Below are positions 42,844 through 51,298 of a stretch of 64,000 nucleotides of DNA, in pieces; within the stretch, counting starts at the first letter, position 1; every line of letters starts with the position of its first letter. The notes beneath the pieces are model-generated. The model did no database searches and was not told where the DNA came from. It saw only the letters and a program-made list of their open reading frames with translations. This DNA comes from Hoeflea sp. (GTDB lineage: Bacteria; Pseudomonadota; Alphaproteobacteria; Rhizobiales; Rhizobiaceae): positions 372,001-436,000 of the forward strand of contig JACKJT010000001.1 of the NCBI GenBank assembly GCA_020637795.1. The letters run 5' to 3'. The position numbers and the translations under genes were made by a program.

Positions 42844-43638
42844 TCAAACCGCGATCGGCGCTGAAATCGCCGGGTGCGGGTCGTAGCCCTCGAGTTTGAA
42901 ATCCTCGTAGGTGAAGGCGAACAGGTCGGTGATGTCCGGGTTGATCCGCATCACCGGCAAAGCCTTCGGCTCCCGCGCAAGCTGCAGATGCGCCTGGTCG
43001 AAATGGTTCTTGTAGAGATGCGCGTCGCCGAGCGTGTGGACGAAATCGCCCGGCTTGAGGCCGGTCACCTGCGCCACCATCATGGTCAGCAGCGCGTAGG
43101 AGGCGATGTTGAAGGGTACGCCGAGGAAGATGTCGGCGGAGCGCTGGTAGAGCTGGCAGGAGAGCTTGCCGTCGGCGACATAGAACTGGAACAGGCAATG
43201 GCACGGCGGCAGCGCCATATTGTCGACCTCGGCCGGGTTCCAGGCCGAAACGATGTGGCGGCGCGAGGACGGATTGGTCTCAATCTGGCGGACAACACCC
43301 GCGATCTGGTCGATCGTGGTGCCGTCGGGCCCGGGCCAGGAGCGCCATTGCGCGCCGTAGACCGGACCGAGATCGCCGTTCTCGTCGGCCCACTCGTCCC
43401 AGATCGAAACGCCGTTCTGCTTGAGATAGGCGATGTTGGTGTCGCCCTTCAAAAACCACAGCAACTCGTGGATGATCGATCTGAGATGCAGCTTCTTGGT
43501 GGTCAGCACCGGAAAGCCCGCTGACAGATCGAAGCGCATCTGGTGTCCGAAAATGCTGCGCGTGCCGGTGCCGGTGCGGTCGTCGCGGTCAGAGCCCTGG
43601 TCGAGAACCAGGCGGAGAAGGTCGTGATACTGCTGCAT
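42844..43638 (-). CDS. thyA: Thymidylate synthase
   Basis: Converts dUMP to dTMP using methylene-tetrahydrofolate. The 264-residue sequence starts MQQYHDLLRLVLDQGSDRDDRTGTGTRSIFGHQMRFDL and contains the active-site segment ALPPCHCLFQFYV with the nucleophilic Cys, and the nucleotide-binding RSADIFLGVPFNIASYALL. Length and motifs match E. coli ThyA. It leads the thyA-folA pair. Confidence 0.97.
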   Translation of the reverse strand: MQQYHDLLRLVLDQGSDRDDRTGTGTRSIFGHQMRFDLSAGFPVLTTKKLHLRSIIHELLWFLKGDTNIAYLKQNGVSIWDEWADENGDLGPVYGAQWRSWPGPDGTTIDQIAGVVRQIETNPSSRRHIVSAWNPAEVDNMALPPCHCLFQFYVADGKLSCQLYQRSADIFLGVPFNIASYALLTMMVAQVTGLKPGDFVHTLGDAHLYKNHFDQAHLQLAREPKALPVMRINPDITDLFAFTYEDFKLEGYDPHPAISAPIAV

Positions 43639-43821
43639 GGCCGCCGCTTGATGATTCGAGGAGTTTCGATCCTAGCCGGTTTGGCCACGGGCTTAAACGC
43701 TGCATCCGGGTTATCCCCGTTGCCTCTATCCCCGCGTTACAAGATTGATTCCGGCTCTGGACCCAACTGCTTGTCCTGCCGGTTGAATTACCACACGCTA
43801 ATGCTTTGTGCTGGCTTTCGG

Positions 43822-44982
43822 CTAGCTCCGGTCCAGCACCTCGACGGCGAGAATCGTCGGCAGATGGCGGGCGATCTCGTCCCAGCTGTCGCCCTCGTCA
43901 AGGCTGGCGAAGACCGAGCCTGAATTGGTGCCGAAATAGATGCCGGCCGGGTCGCGTTCGTCGCCTGCCATGGCCTGGCGCAACACGGTGAAATAGCAGC
44001 TTTGCTGCGGCAGGCCATCCCTCAAATCCTGCCAGCTTGCCCCGCCGTCGCGCGAGCGCCAGACCGCGGCGGCTGCATCGGGCGGATAGCGGCCCTGGCT
44101 GTCGCCGTTGAGCGGCAGGGTCCAGATCGTGCCGGGGTCGCGCGGATGCACCCGGATCGGGAAGCCGAATGTCGACGGCAATGCTTCGGTGATGTCGTCC
44201 CAGTTGCGGCCGCCATCAACCGAGCGCCAGACGCCGTGATGGTTCTGCTGGTAGAGCAGATCGGAGGTTCCGGGGGCGCGCATCATGCTGTGAACGCAGT
44301 GCCCGATCTCGCCATCCCTCGGTCCAGCCGGGTGGTCATTGTGGGCACAGGCGCCGATGTTTGAAAGACGGTTCCGGCGCTCCCAGGTGACGCCGCCGTC
44401 CTCGGTGGCAAAGACACCGGCAGCGGAGATGCCGATCCAGAGCTTTTTCGGGTTCGCCGGATCGGCGACAATCGTGTGCAGCACCAGGCCTGCAGCGCCG
44501 GGGTTCCAGCTGCCGGCGGAGGGGTGGTTGCTGAGACCCTCGACTCTTTCCCAGGATATCCCGCCATCGGTGCTGGCGAGCAGGCTCGCGGGCTTGGTGC
44601 CGGCGTAAAGCGTGCCATGGGCATAACCCAGCGACCAGATCTGCGAGAACGTGTCGGTGAACGGCAGGGACGCGCCGCTCCAGTTGATCATGGCCGCGAA
44701 GTCCGGGTCGTTCTCGGCCCAGTCGTCCATGGTGCCGCGGGTCAACCGCGTGAGATCCCAGCTTTCACCGCCATCGGAAGAGCGCCAGACGCCGGCGCCG
44801 TTCCAGTCGCCGCCGCCCGCGGCCCAGAGCGTTCCCGTCGCCGGATCGCCGATGATGTGGTTGATCGGCCAGCCGTCGCAGAACGGTCCGCGGACGGTCC
44901 AGCCATCGCGGTCCTTGCCGCCGGCAACCAGAAAGGCGCCCTTTGTGGTGCCGATGAGGACTGTGACGCTGTGAGAAGACAT
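43822..44982 (-). CDS. BNR/Asp-box repeat beta-propeller protein
   Basis: A 386-residue protein without signal peptide in the chosen reading (ATG at 44982, MSSHSVTVLIGTTKGAFLVAGG). At least six Asp-box motifs S-x-D-x-G-x-S-W are visible (SSDGGESW, STDGGISW, TEDGGVTW, SVDGGRNW, SRDGGASW, SLDEGDSW), the hallmark of sialidase-type propellers. No catalytic Arg triad of true sialidases can be recognised, so it may be a photosystem-assembly-like or other non-enzymatic propeller. Annotated relatives are called exo-alpha-sialidase or glycosyl hydrolase by fold only. Confidence 0.8.
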   Translation of the reverse strand: MSSHSVTVLIGTTKGAFLVAGGKDRDGWTVRGPFCDGWPINHIIGDPATGTLWAAGGGDWNGAGVWRSSDGGESWDLTRLTRGTMDDWAENDPDFAAMINWSGASLPFTDTFSQIWSLGYAHGTLYAGTKPASLLASTDGGISWERVEGLSNHPSAGSWNPGAAGLVLHTIVADPANPKKLWIGISAAGVFATEDGGVTWERRNRLSNIGACAHNDHPAGPRDGEIGHCVHSMMRAPGTSDLLYQQNHHGVWRSVDGGRNWDDITEALPSTFGFPIRVHPRDPGTIWTLPLNGDSQGRYPPDAAAAVWRSRDGGASWQDLRDGLPQQSCYFTVLRQAMAGDERDPAGIYFGTNSGSVFASLDEGDSWDEIARHLPTILAVEVLDRS

Positions 44983-45085
44983 CCGGGGCGCTCCGTCAAA
45001 CCGGCCGCAAGATATCATTGCCTCCGAGCGTTGCCTAGACAACCGGTCGGCCAGCCACGGCAACAGGGCCCCTCGTCAGGCCAGC

Positions 45086-45116
45086 AAAAACCCCGCCCTG
45101 ACGATCAGAGCGGGGT
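45086..45116 (-). terminator. Intrinsic terminator after the DUF2853 gene
   Basis: ACCCCGC (45090-45096) pairs with GCGGGGT (45110-45116) with a 13-nt loop, and on the minus strand is followed by TTTTT. It lies about 20 bp after the DUF2853 stop. Confidence 0.75.
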
Positions 45117-45136
45117 GACATCAGGCTCGGGCGGGA

Positions 45137-45445
45137 TCAGAGATCGCCGAGCTTGCCGAGCTGCTTGGCGACCAGGTAGTAGAAGGTGACGCGGGCCTTG
45201 GAATTGTCGCCCTTCATCATCTCGCAGACCTTGGCCACCGCATCGTCGGCGGCAGCACCGGTAACGCCAAGCTTCTTGCCGCACCACTTTTCGGACACCC
45301 GCGCCAGTTCCGATGGATCTGAGCAAGCAACCATCGAAGAATCGCGGCTTCTCAGCGCAATACCGAGGTGCTTGACAATCTTGCCGATGATTTCATCGGA
45401 TGCACCGGCGTCATATTTCTTCACATCGGCTGCGTAGTCAGTCAT
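45137..45445 (-). CDS. DUF2853 family protein
   Basis: A 102-residue soluble helical protein (MTDYAADVKKYDAGASDEIIGKIVKHLG), matching DUF2853 in length, start and the internal RDSSMVACSDPSELARVSEKW. The C-terminus MMKGDNSKARVTFYYLVAKQLGKL is typical. Function unknown. The terminator immediately downstream and the tmRNA region upstream suggest a single-gene unit. Confidence 0.85.
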   Translation of the reverse strand: MTDYAADVKKYDAGASDEIIGKIVKHLGIALRSRDSSMVACSDPSELARVSEKWCGKKLGVTGAAADDAVAKVCEMMKGDNSKARVTFYYLVAKQLGKLGDL

Positions 45446-45600
45446 GGATATTCCCCTTGAACTGGAAGCCGCCCCTCCCGGAACCGCCTTCCGTTAGCAA
45501 TTCAACATCTGCATGTTTGGCGCGGAAGCAGAAGCTGTCAATAGTCCGTCGCGGTGATTAACCCCTTTTCATCGGGGGATGCGCACCCTATATTGGGAAT

Positions 45601-45935
45601 GCTGCTTAGGCAGCTATGACAATAAACGAGCGTTGCAATAAACCATTCGGACCCGGGGGCGGTACCCGGCGCCTCCACCATGATCCGGCGAAAGGCCGAA
45701 ACCGGCACATCGGCCGGATGATGATGGGGGCGAAACAGGATCGACGAGGGTGTAAAGAGCGACTTTTTGTTCGGCATTGTACCACCGTTATCGGGCTAAA
45801 CTTGTAGTTGCAAACGACAACTATGCGGAAGCTCGTCTCGCTGCCTAATGGCGGTGTGACACTTCAAATCAAGTCCTAGGGGGTCGCACTTCTAGGCGGG
45901 GTTCGGAGGTACCTGGCAACAGAAACCTCCATTTT
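45601..45935 (+). ncRNA. ssrA: Two-piece circularly permuted tmRNA
   Basis: Trans-translation RNA in the permuted form of alphaproteobacteria. The acceptor piece comes first and ends at 45678-45680 with CGCCTCCACCA, preceded by a T-arm (CCGGG-loop-CCCGG). A 45-nt spacer (45681-45725) follows and is presumably removed. The coding piece begins GGGGGCGAAACAGGATCGAC at 45726, whose GGGGGCG pairs with CGCCTCC of the acceptor end. The tag is read at 45810-45848 as ANDNYAEARLAA then TAA. A hairpin GGAGGT/ACCTCC with TTTT ends the gene. A -10-like TATATT lies at 45589-45594. Exact ends are approximate. The adaptor sspB lies 240 bp downstream. Confidence 0.9.
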
Positions 45936-46174
45936 CCCCGATGCATGGACAGAGCGAAACATCAAAGGCGCCCGTCCCGCCAATCGGGACCACCGGCAAG
46001 CTGGATGCGCCGTGTTTGGACCGTTCTGGAATGCAATCCGGCTTTATCCTGCAACACAGCTTTCAAGCGCATGGGCTTTCCGGTAATAAAGACAGGTGAA
46101 TCGGCGCAATCCGACCGCCGTCACGATCAGGAATCGGCTCTGAGCACCGGGCCCAGACAGGAAAGAACGCGCTG

Positions 46175-46738
46175 ATGCCGCAAGACCACATTCGATACGA
46201 CATTCTTGCCCAGGACGCGCTGCGTGGCGTGATCCGCAAGGTGCTGTCCGAGGTAGCGGTGACGGGATACCTGCCGGGCGAACATCATTTCTTCATCACC
46301 TTCCTGACCGAAGCTCCGGGCGTGCGGATTTCGACCGCGCTGAAGGAACGCTATCCGGAACAGATGACCATCGTGGTGCAGCACCAGTTCTGGGACCTGA
46401 AGGTGACGGAATCGCAGTTCGAGATCGGCCTGTCCTTCTCCGACAAGCCCGAGAAGCTGGTGGTTCCGTTTGCCGCCATCCGCGGATTTTACGATCCGTC
46501 GGTCAATTTCGAACTGGAATTCGACACCGTGCTCGACGTGGCGGCCAATGATGGCGGCGACGAGGACGACGATGACCGGGCCGAACTGGCCGGCACGATC
46601 GAACGGCTTGTCGAGCCGGCAGCCAAGGACGACAAGGCGGCCGCAGCCGACGCCAGCGATGACGAGACCGCGGCGGACGCCGAAAAGAAGCCCGGCGCGG
46701 ATGTCGTCTCGCTCGATTCCTTCCGCAAGAAGAACTGA
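46175..46738 (+). CDS. sspB: SspB, adaptor delivering ssrA-tagged proteins to ClpXP
   Basis: A 187-residue alpha-type SspB. The N-terminal tag-binding domain reads IRYDILAQDALRGVIRKVLSEVAVTGYLPGEHHFFITFLTEAPGVRIS, then IVVQHQFWDLKVTESQFEIGLSFSDKPEKLVVPFAAIRGFYDPS. The long acidic Ala/Asp/Glu linker (about 122-170) ends in DVVSLDSFRKKN, the expected ClpX-binding tail. The gene lies next to ssrA, so the tag and the adaptor that recognises it are neighbours. Downstream DUF4169 and RHH genes follow at 13 and 3 bp. Confidence 0.93.
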   Translation: MPQDHIRYDILAQDALRGVIRKVLSEVAVTGYLPGEHHFFITFLTEAPGVRISTALKERYPEQMTIVVQHQFWDLKVTESQFEIGLSFSDKPEKLVVPFAAIRGFYDPSVNFELEFDTVLDVAANDGGDEDDDDRAELAGTIERLVEPAAKDDKAAAADASDDETAADAEKKPGADVVSLDSFRKKN

Positions 46739-46751
46739 CCGGACGCGCGCG

Positions 46752-46946
46752 ATGAGCGGCGATGTCGTCAATCTGCGCATGGCCCGCAAGCGGCGCGACC
46801 GCGCGGCGAAGGAAGCCGACGCCGAACGCAACCGCTTCGAGCATGGACGGTCCAAGGCCGAACGCGAGCTGGCGCGGGCCCGCAACGAAAAGGCCGCGCG
46901 CGAGCACGACGCCTCCCGGCGCGAGCCCGACAACGGCAGTTCCTGA
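46752..46946 (+). CDS. DUF4169 small basic protein
   Basis: A 64-residue protein, MSGDVVNLRMARKRRDRAAKEADAERNR and on, rich in Arg, Lys, Glu and Ala and predicted to be one long helix. The VVNLRxARKRRxR start defines DUF4169. Function unknown. It is 13 bp after sspB and 3 bp before the RHH gene, so co-transcribed. Confidence 0.85.
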   Translation: MSGDVVNLRMARKRRDRAAKEADAERNRFEHGRSKAERELARARNEKAAREHDASRREPDNGSS

Positions 46947-46949
46947 CGC

Positions 46950-47225
46950 ATGACCGGCGGCGAGATCCGCAAGCACTCGGTCAGCATTCGCGGACACCGC
47001 ACCAGCATCACCTTGGAAGACGCCTTCATGGATGCGCTCAGGCGGATGGCCGATGAGCGCGGCATGGCGGTCGCCGCCCTGATCGCCGAAATCGACGCGG
47101 CACAGGCGACGCCCGGCTCGACACCCGCCAACCTGTCCTCGGCCATCCGTGTCGCGGTGCTTGAATGGGCGCTCGGGGGAGCCGAAGGCAACGCGCCGGA
47201 TGGGGCGCCCTCCCTGGCCCCGTAG
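46950..47225 (+). CDS. Ribbon-helix-helix domain protein (RHH_4)
   Basis: A 91-residue protein with an N-terminal RHH core: HSVSIRGHRTSITLEDAFMDALRRMADERGMAVAALIAEID. The strand SVSIRGHRTSITLE would lie in the DNA major groove. The family is fused or linked to central metabolic genes in rhizobia, but its target is not known. The 117-bp gap to the convergent AsmA gene shows nothing distinct. Confidence 0.85.
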   Translation: MTGGEIRKHSVSIRGHRTSITLEDAFMDALRRMADERGMAVAALIAEIDAAQATPGSTPANLSSAIRVAVLEWALGGAEGNAPDGAPSLAP

Positions 47226-47342
47226 TCTCACCTACGGCCTGCTTTCAAACTCCGAATTGACCCGGCAGCGATCAGCCGGGATTTCCTGGATCTTAGGGCG
47301 ATTGGTTTGCAACACATCCGGTCCAGCTGGAGACGATCGGCC

Positions 47343-50300
47343 TTAGTTGGTGCCGTCGATAAGGCTGCGGATCGGGTCCTCGACGCCGGGCAGATCGTCA
47401 AACCGCAGTTCGGGAATGGTGATCTGTCGCGTGTCGCCCTCGATGGCCGATGGCGGGTTGGCCAGCGGATCGGGGAGCGGACGCCGCTCGATCACGTCGG
47501 GCGCACTTAATTCGCGCTGCCGCCGCGCCTCTTCTTCGGCCGCCCGCCGTGCCGCCTCTTCGGCCGCCTGTCGGGCTGCGCCTTCGTCACGCGCACGCCG
47601 CGCCGCTTCCTCGGCCAGGCGCTTCTGTTCCTCGGCGGCAAGGCGCGCGGCTTCCTCGGCGACACGCTGGGCGGCGGCTTTCTCTTCGGCCGCCCGCCGG
47701 GCTTCTTCTTCCGCCAGGCGCGCCGCCTCTTCCGCTGCCTGCCTTGCTGCTTCCTCCGCGGCAATCCGTGCGGCCTCTTCCGCAGCCAGACGTGCGGCCT
47801 CGCGTTGCGCGGCGCGTTCGTTCAGAAGCGCAATCTCGCGCCTGAGCCGCTGTTTCTCGACGACGCCGGCCTGCAGCAGCTCGACCTTGCGGCGTTCGCG
47901 CTCGAAGGCCCGCATCGAGAGATAGTTGGTCAGCTGTCCGGCATCGATCGACACCGCCGGGTCAACCAGCAGGCCGCCGAGCCCGAAGACCACCGACGGG
48001 TCACCGCCGGCGATGGCCTCGACACCGGGCTCGAAAGCCAGCCGCCAGTCCGACTGAAGCCGCAGGCCGATCAGGTCGACACGCGCGTCGCCCGACAATT
48101 CGGCGTTCTCGTCGCTGATCCCGGTGCCGGCAAAGCGCATCACCCCGCCGGTCAGGGTGAACGGCAGGCGCAGGGCCTCGGCCTGCATTGCCCCGCCGGC
48201 CATCAGCCTGTCGACCAGGCTTGCCACCGCATCCGTCTCGATCTTGAAATCCTCGCGGTCAGCGGCGCCGAGGATGCGGGCGAAAGCGGTTGAATCCAGT
48301 CCGGAGATGGTCAGATCCGCCGCCGTCAGTTCGCCGCCGCCGGCAAGCGAGGCCACGACTTCCCGCCTCGACTTGCCGGTGCCCTCGAGGCTGACGCTCG
48401 CGCCGGCGGTCCCGGAGAAGCTCGACGAGCCACGCACCGCCCGGTCCAGCGCCGCCAGGTCGGCGCCCTGAGCGCTCACCCGTCCTGACAGGAACACCGA
48501 TCCATCGGCGTTGCTGAGCGACACACGGCCACCAATACGGCCGCCGAACCAGTCGGCTTCGGCGTTCTCCAGAGCCATCAGCCCGGTGCCGGTGGACAGG
48601 TCGGCCTTGAAGTTCCGCGCCGTTCCGCCGCGCCCGAGATCGATCTCAGCGGCTTCAAGCGCGATCTCAAGGACCGGCTGTCCGGGCGCGGGCGGAAGGA
48701 ATGGCTGATCGCTCCAGGTCGCGCCGTCATCGGCGAACAGCTGCGGCCCGAGTGCCAGTTCGCCCAGCCATTCAAGATTGGCATAGTCGATCCGCAGGTT
48801 GCCCTTGCCGGACAGGTCGGACGCGGAGCGGTCGAATTCGAACCGTCCGGAAAAGCTGTTGTCTTCGGCCTTGCCCTGGATCTCCGAGAGCAGGCTCACC
48901 TGGTCGTTGACCGCCAGGCTTGCCGTCATCGAGAGCGGCAGGCCCGCGCCTGCCTGCGGCAGCGAATGGCCGAACATGATGACGAACGGCTCGATATCGG
49001 CAGCATCGACGACGAGATTGAACAGGCCGGTGGCTGGCTGGGCTGCCGGGATCCGGCCATTGCCGTTGAGCGTGAGCGATGACGGGCCGGAGGCAAGCCG
49101 GAGGTCGATGGCCAGTTCACCGTTGTCGGCGCCGCCGGACGCGTTGAGTTCGAGCTCCGCAGGCCCCTCGCCTTCCAGCGGCAGGACAGCAAATCCCAGT
49201 TGCTCGAGAATGCGGTAGGCCTCGGGGTTTTCCGCAGTGACGGCAATGGTGCGCGGTCCATCGCCCCCGGGTGTCAGGCCGGTGCCCGACGCCGTGATCC
49301 TGTAGCTGCTGCCGCCGGCCGTGCCGCTGACCGTGAGGGCGGGGCCGGAATCCGGGTCCAGCGCCAATTCGACATCGCCCGTCAGGTCATCGAAGGCTGC
49401 GCTGTTGGCGCCCAGGCGGCGGATGATCTGGTGGCCGCCGCTCATCTGCTCGGCAAGGGCAAACAATTGACCGGCGGTCGCCGCACCGAACGTGCCGCTG
49501 ATCTCTCCACTGGGGGCCGAGAAGGAGCCGGCGAGCGAACCGCTGAACGCGCCTGATGCGCCGCCGAAATCGGCAAATTTCAGCCTCTCGATCGTCAGCT
49601 CGCCATTCCGCCAGAACATCGAGGTGTCGAGGCCGGCGAGACGGTAGTCGCCAATGGTGAAGGTGTCGGCGGTGACGCGTCCTGCAAGATTGTATTCGGC
49701 GAGCGGACGGACCGCGTTGCTTTCCGCGCCGGCAAGCAGGGCCAGCGCCCGCACCGCGTCGGCATCGAACGTGTCGCCGGCAAGCTCTACCGACAGCGAG
49801 GGCGCGCCCTCGGCCGGCGTCTGGCGCTCCAGCCGGCCCTTGAGAATGGCCGGGCCGACCGCGACTTCCAGCGCCTCGAAGCGCTGCAGTTGCGAGGACA
49901 GGCTGACATTTGCGGAGAAGCCGGCCGCACCCAGCCTACGGATCACCGGATCGACATCGCCGACGAGCCAGTTGGCCAGCCCAGAGGGCTGGGTCGAGGC
50001 CACGGTCAACGTGCCGTCGAACCCGGCGTCGGCGCCCGAGACCAGCCTGCCTCTCGCCTCGACCGTGGTCCGGCCGGGAAGATTGGCGGAGAAGCCGTCC
50101 ACCAGCCAGGCATCACCATCGGGGCGGGCCTCAAGCTGGATTTCCCGTAGGGTGGTATCGCCCGCCACGATTGCCGGAAGATTGAGCGAGATGCGCCCCG
50201 GCAGCGGCGGCGGCGGCAGCCGGTCGATCATGGCGTTGACGATGGCAAGCCGCTCGCCCAGCGGCACGGCAACGGCGGCGCCGTCAGCGGCGGCTTCCTC

Positions 50301-51254
50301 GCCCGACAGCCGGTCCATGTCGATCTGCTGGCCGTCGGCAAGCAGCAGGAACTCGGGATTTGGACCGGTGTCGATGGTGGCCTGGCCGGTGACGATGTAG
50401 GGATCGGCGGAAAATCCGATCTCGGCCCGCCATTCCTCGACGGCAAGGCGCTCGTTGGTCGCGGCGAAATCACCCTTGGCGACGAGCAGCGGCTTTTCGG
50501 ACACGACCGCGCCTGCGCCGGGATCGGACAGCACTGTGAGGGTGAACAGACCATCGTAGAGCGGCTTGTTGTCCTCGATCCGGGCCTCGCCTTCGGTTTC
50601 CAGAAACACCGGCCATTCATCGGGCACCGTCCTGACGCGCATGCGGATCGAGCCGTCGGCCTGGGCGATGCCGGTGGAGATCGACACGCCGCCGCGATGG
50701 CCGGCGATCTCGCCCTCGGCCTCGATCAGCCACGGCCCGGACAGCGATTTGGCCGAGACCAGCGCATCAATATCGCGAAGGCTGTGGGTGCGGCCGTTCT
50801 GGTCATCGATTATGGTGATATCGGCGTCGGCGATGGTGACGCGCTCGAGCACGACGAGATCGCCGGGCGGCGTCGGCCGGCGCTTGAGCGCCCAGTCGAG
50901 CCTGCCATCCTCGAGGACCCGCACCACGGCTTTCGGCGCATCCATGCGCATGTCGAAGATCAGCACTTCGCCGCTGAGGAACGGCGCCAGTTCCGCATCC
51001 ATGGAAAACCGGCTGATGGTCATGGCGGGCTCGGCCTCGTCGCCCACAACGACATCGGAAAACGTTACCGACGGGAACGGCAGCAGGCGCGCATCCGCAT
51101 CGCCACGAACCCTGACCGGCTGGCCGATGATGCGGCTCGCCTCGGCCTCGAATGCCGTCCGGTAGCTGCTCCAGTCGATGAAATAGGGCCCGATCAGCGC
51201 TGCGAACAGCGCCAGCACCAGCAAACCGCCAATGGCAACGAAAATCCGAATCAG
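47343..51254 (-). CDS. Giant AsmA-family protein with Ala/Glu-rich tail
   Basis: About 1303 residues. A single N-terminal span (IRIFVAIGGLLVLALFAALIGPYFIDW) anchors a large periplasmic AsmA/DUF3971-type beta-taco, members of which shuttle phospholipids or help assemble outer-membrane proteins. AsmA motifs EASRIIGQPVRVRGDADARLLPFPSVTFSDV and the C-terminal domain SVSLEGTGKSRREVVASLAGGGELTAADLTISGLD are seen. Residues about 1150-1245 form a coiled, low-complexity tail of repeated EEAARxAAEEAAR units before a short end. The start is unusual: no ATG/GTG/TTG follows the strong AAAGGAGG at 51263-51270; the in-frame CTG at 51254 has ideal spacing. The TTG at 51224 would truncate the membrane span. 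Confidence 0.82.
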   Translation of the reverse strand: MIRIFVAIGGLLVLALFAALIGPYFIDWSSYRTAFEAEASRIIGQPVRVRGDADARLLPFPSVTFSDVVVGDEAEPAMTISRFSMDAELAPFLSGEVLIFDMRMDAPKAVVRVLEDGRLDWALKRRPTPPGDLVVLERVTIADADITIIDDQNGRTHSLRDIDALVSAKSLSGPWLIEAEGEIAGHRGGVSISTGIAQADGSIRMRVRTVPDEWPVFLETEGEARIEDNKPLYDGLFTLTVLSDPGAGAVVSEKPLLVAKGDFAATNERLAVEEWRAEIGFSADPYIVTGQATIDTGPNPEFLLLADGQQIDMDRLSGEEAAADGAAVAVPLGERLAIVNAMIDRLPPPPLPGRISLNLPAIVAGDTTLREIQLEARPDGDAWLVDGFSANLPGRTTVEARGRLVSGADAGFDGTLTVASTQPSGLANWLVGDVDPVIRRLGAAGFSANVSLSSQLQRFEALEVAVGPAILKGRLERQTPAEGAPSLSVELAGDTFDADAVRALALLAGAESNAVRPLAEYNLAGRVTADTFTIGDYRLAGLDTSMFWRNGELTIERLKFADFGGASGAFSGSLAGSFSAPSGEISGTFGAATAGQLFALAEQMSGGHQIIRRLGANSAAFDDLTGDVELALDPDSGPALTVSGTAGGSSYRITASGTGLTPGGDGPRTIAVTAENPEAYRILEQLGFAVLPLEGEGPAELELNASGGADNGELAIDLRLASGPSSLTLNGNGRIPAAQPATGLFNLVVDAADIEPFVIMFGHSLPQAGAGLPLSMTASLAVNDQVSLLSEIQGKAEDNSFSGRFEFDRSASDLSGKGNLRIDYANLEWLGELALGPQLFADDGATWSDQPFLPPAPGQPVLEIALEAAEIDLGRGGTARNFKADLSTGTGLMALENAEADWFGGRIGGRVSLSNADGSVFLSGRVSAQGADLAALDRAVRGSSSFSGTAGASVSLEGTGKSRREVVASLAGGGELTAADLTISGLDSTAFARILGAADREDFKIETDAVASLVDRLMAGGAMQAEALRLPFTLTGGVMRFAGTGISDENAELSGDARVDLIGLRLQSDWRLAFEPGVEAIAGGDPSVVFGLGGLLVDPAVSIDAGQLTNYLSMRAFERERRKVELLQAGVVEKQRLRREIALLNERAAQREAARLAAEEAARIAAEEAARQAAEEAARLAEEEARRAAEEKAAAQRVAEEAARLAAEEQKRLAEEAARRARDEGAARQAAEEAARRAAEEEARRQRELSAPDVIERRPLPDPLANPPSAIEGDTRQITIPELRFDDLPGVEDPIRSLIDGTN

Positions 51255-51298
51255 CTTTCAATCCTCCTTTGCGGACAGCATAGCCGCTTCTGTCGGTC

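Noticed and set aside
45538..45807. Short frames within the tmRNA region on both strands
   Set aside because: The region is explained by the permuted ssrA gene, and the frames have no family match.
45945..46175. 76-codon frame ending at the sspB start
   Set aside because: Although TGATG links it to sspB, its translation looks random, with no Shine-Dalgarno or domain; it is probably the sspB promoter region.
47500..47850. Repetitive GCCGCC/TTC-rich DNA as a CRISPR or tandem array
   Set aside because: It is the coding sequence of an Ala/Glu coiled tail in the AsmA gene, with no spacers or conserved repeat unit.
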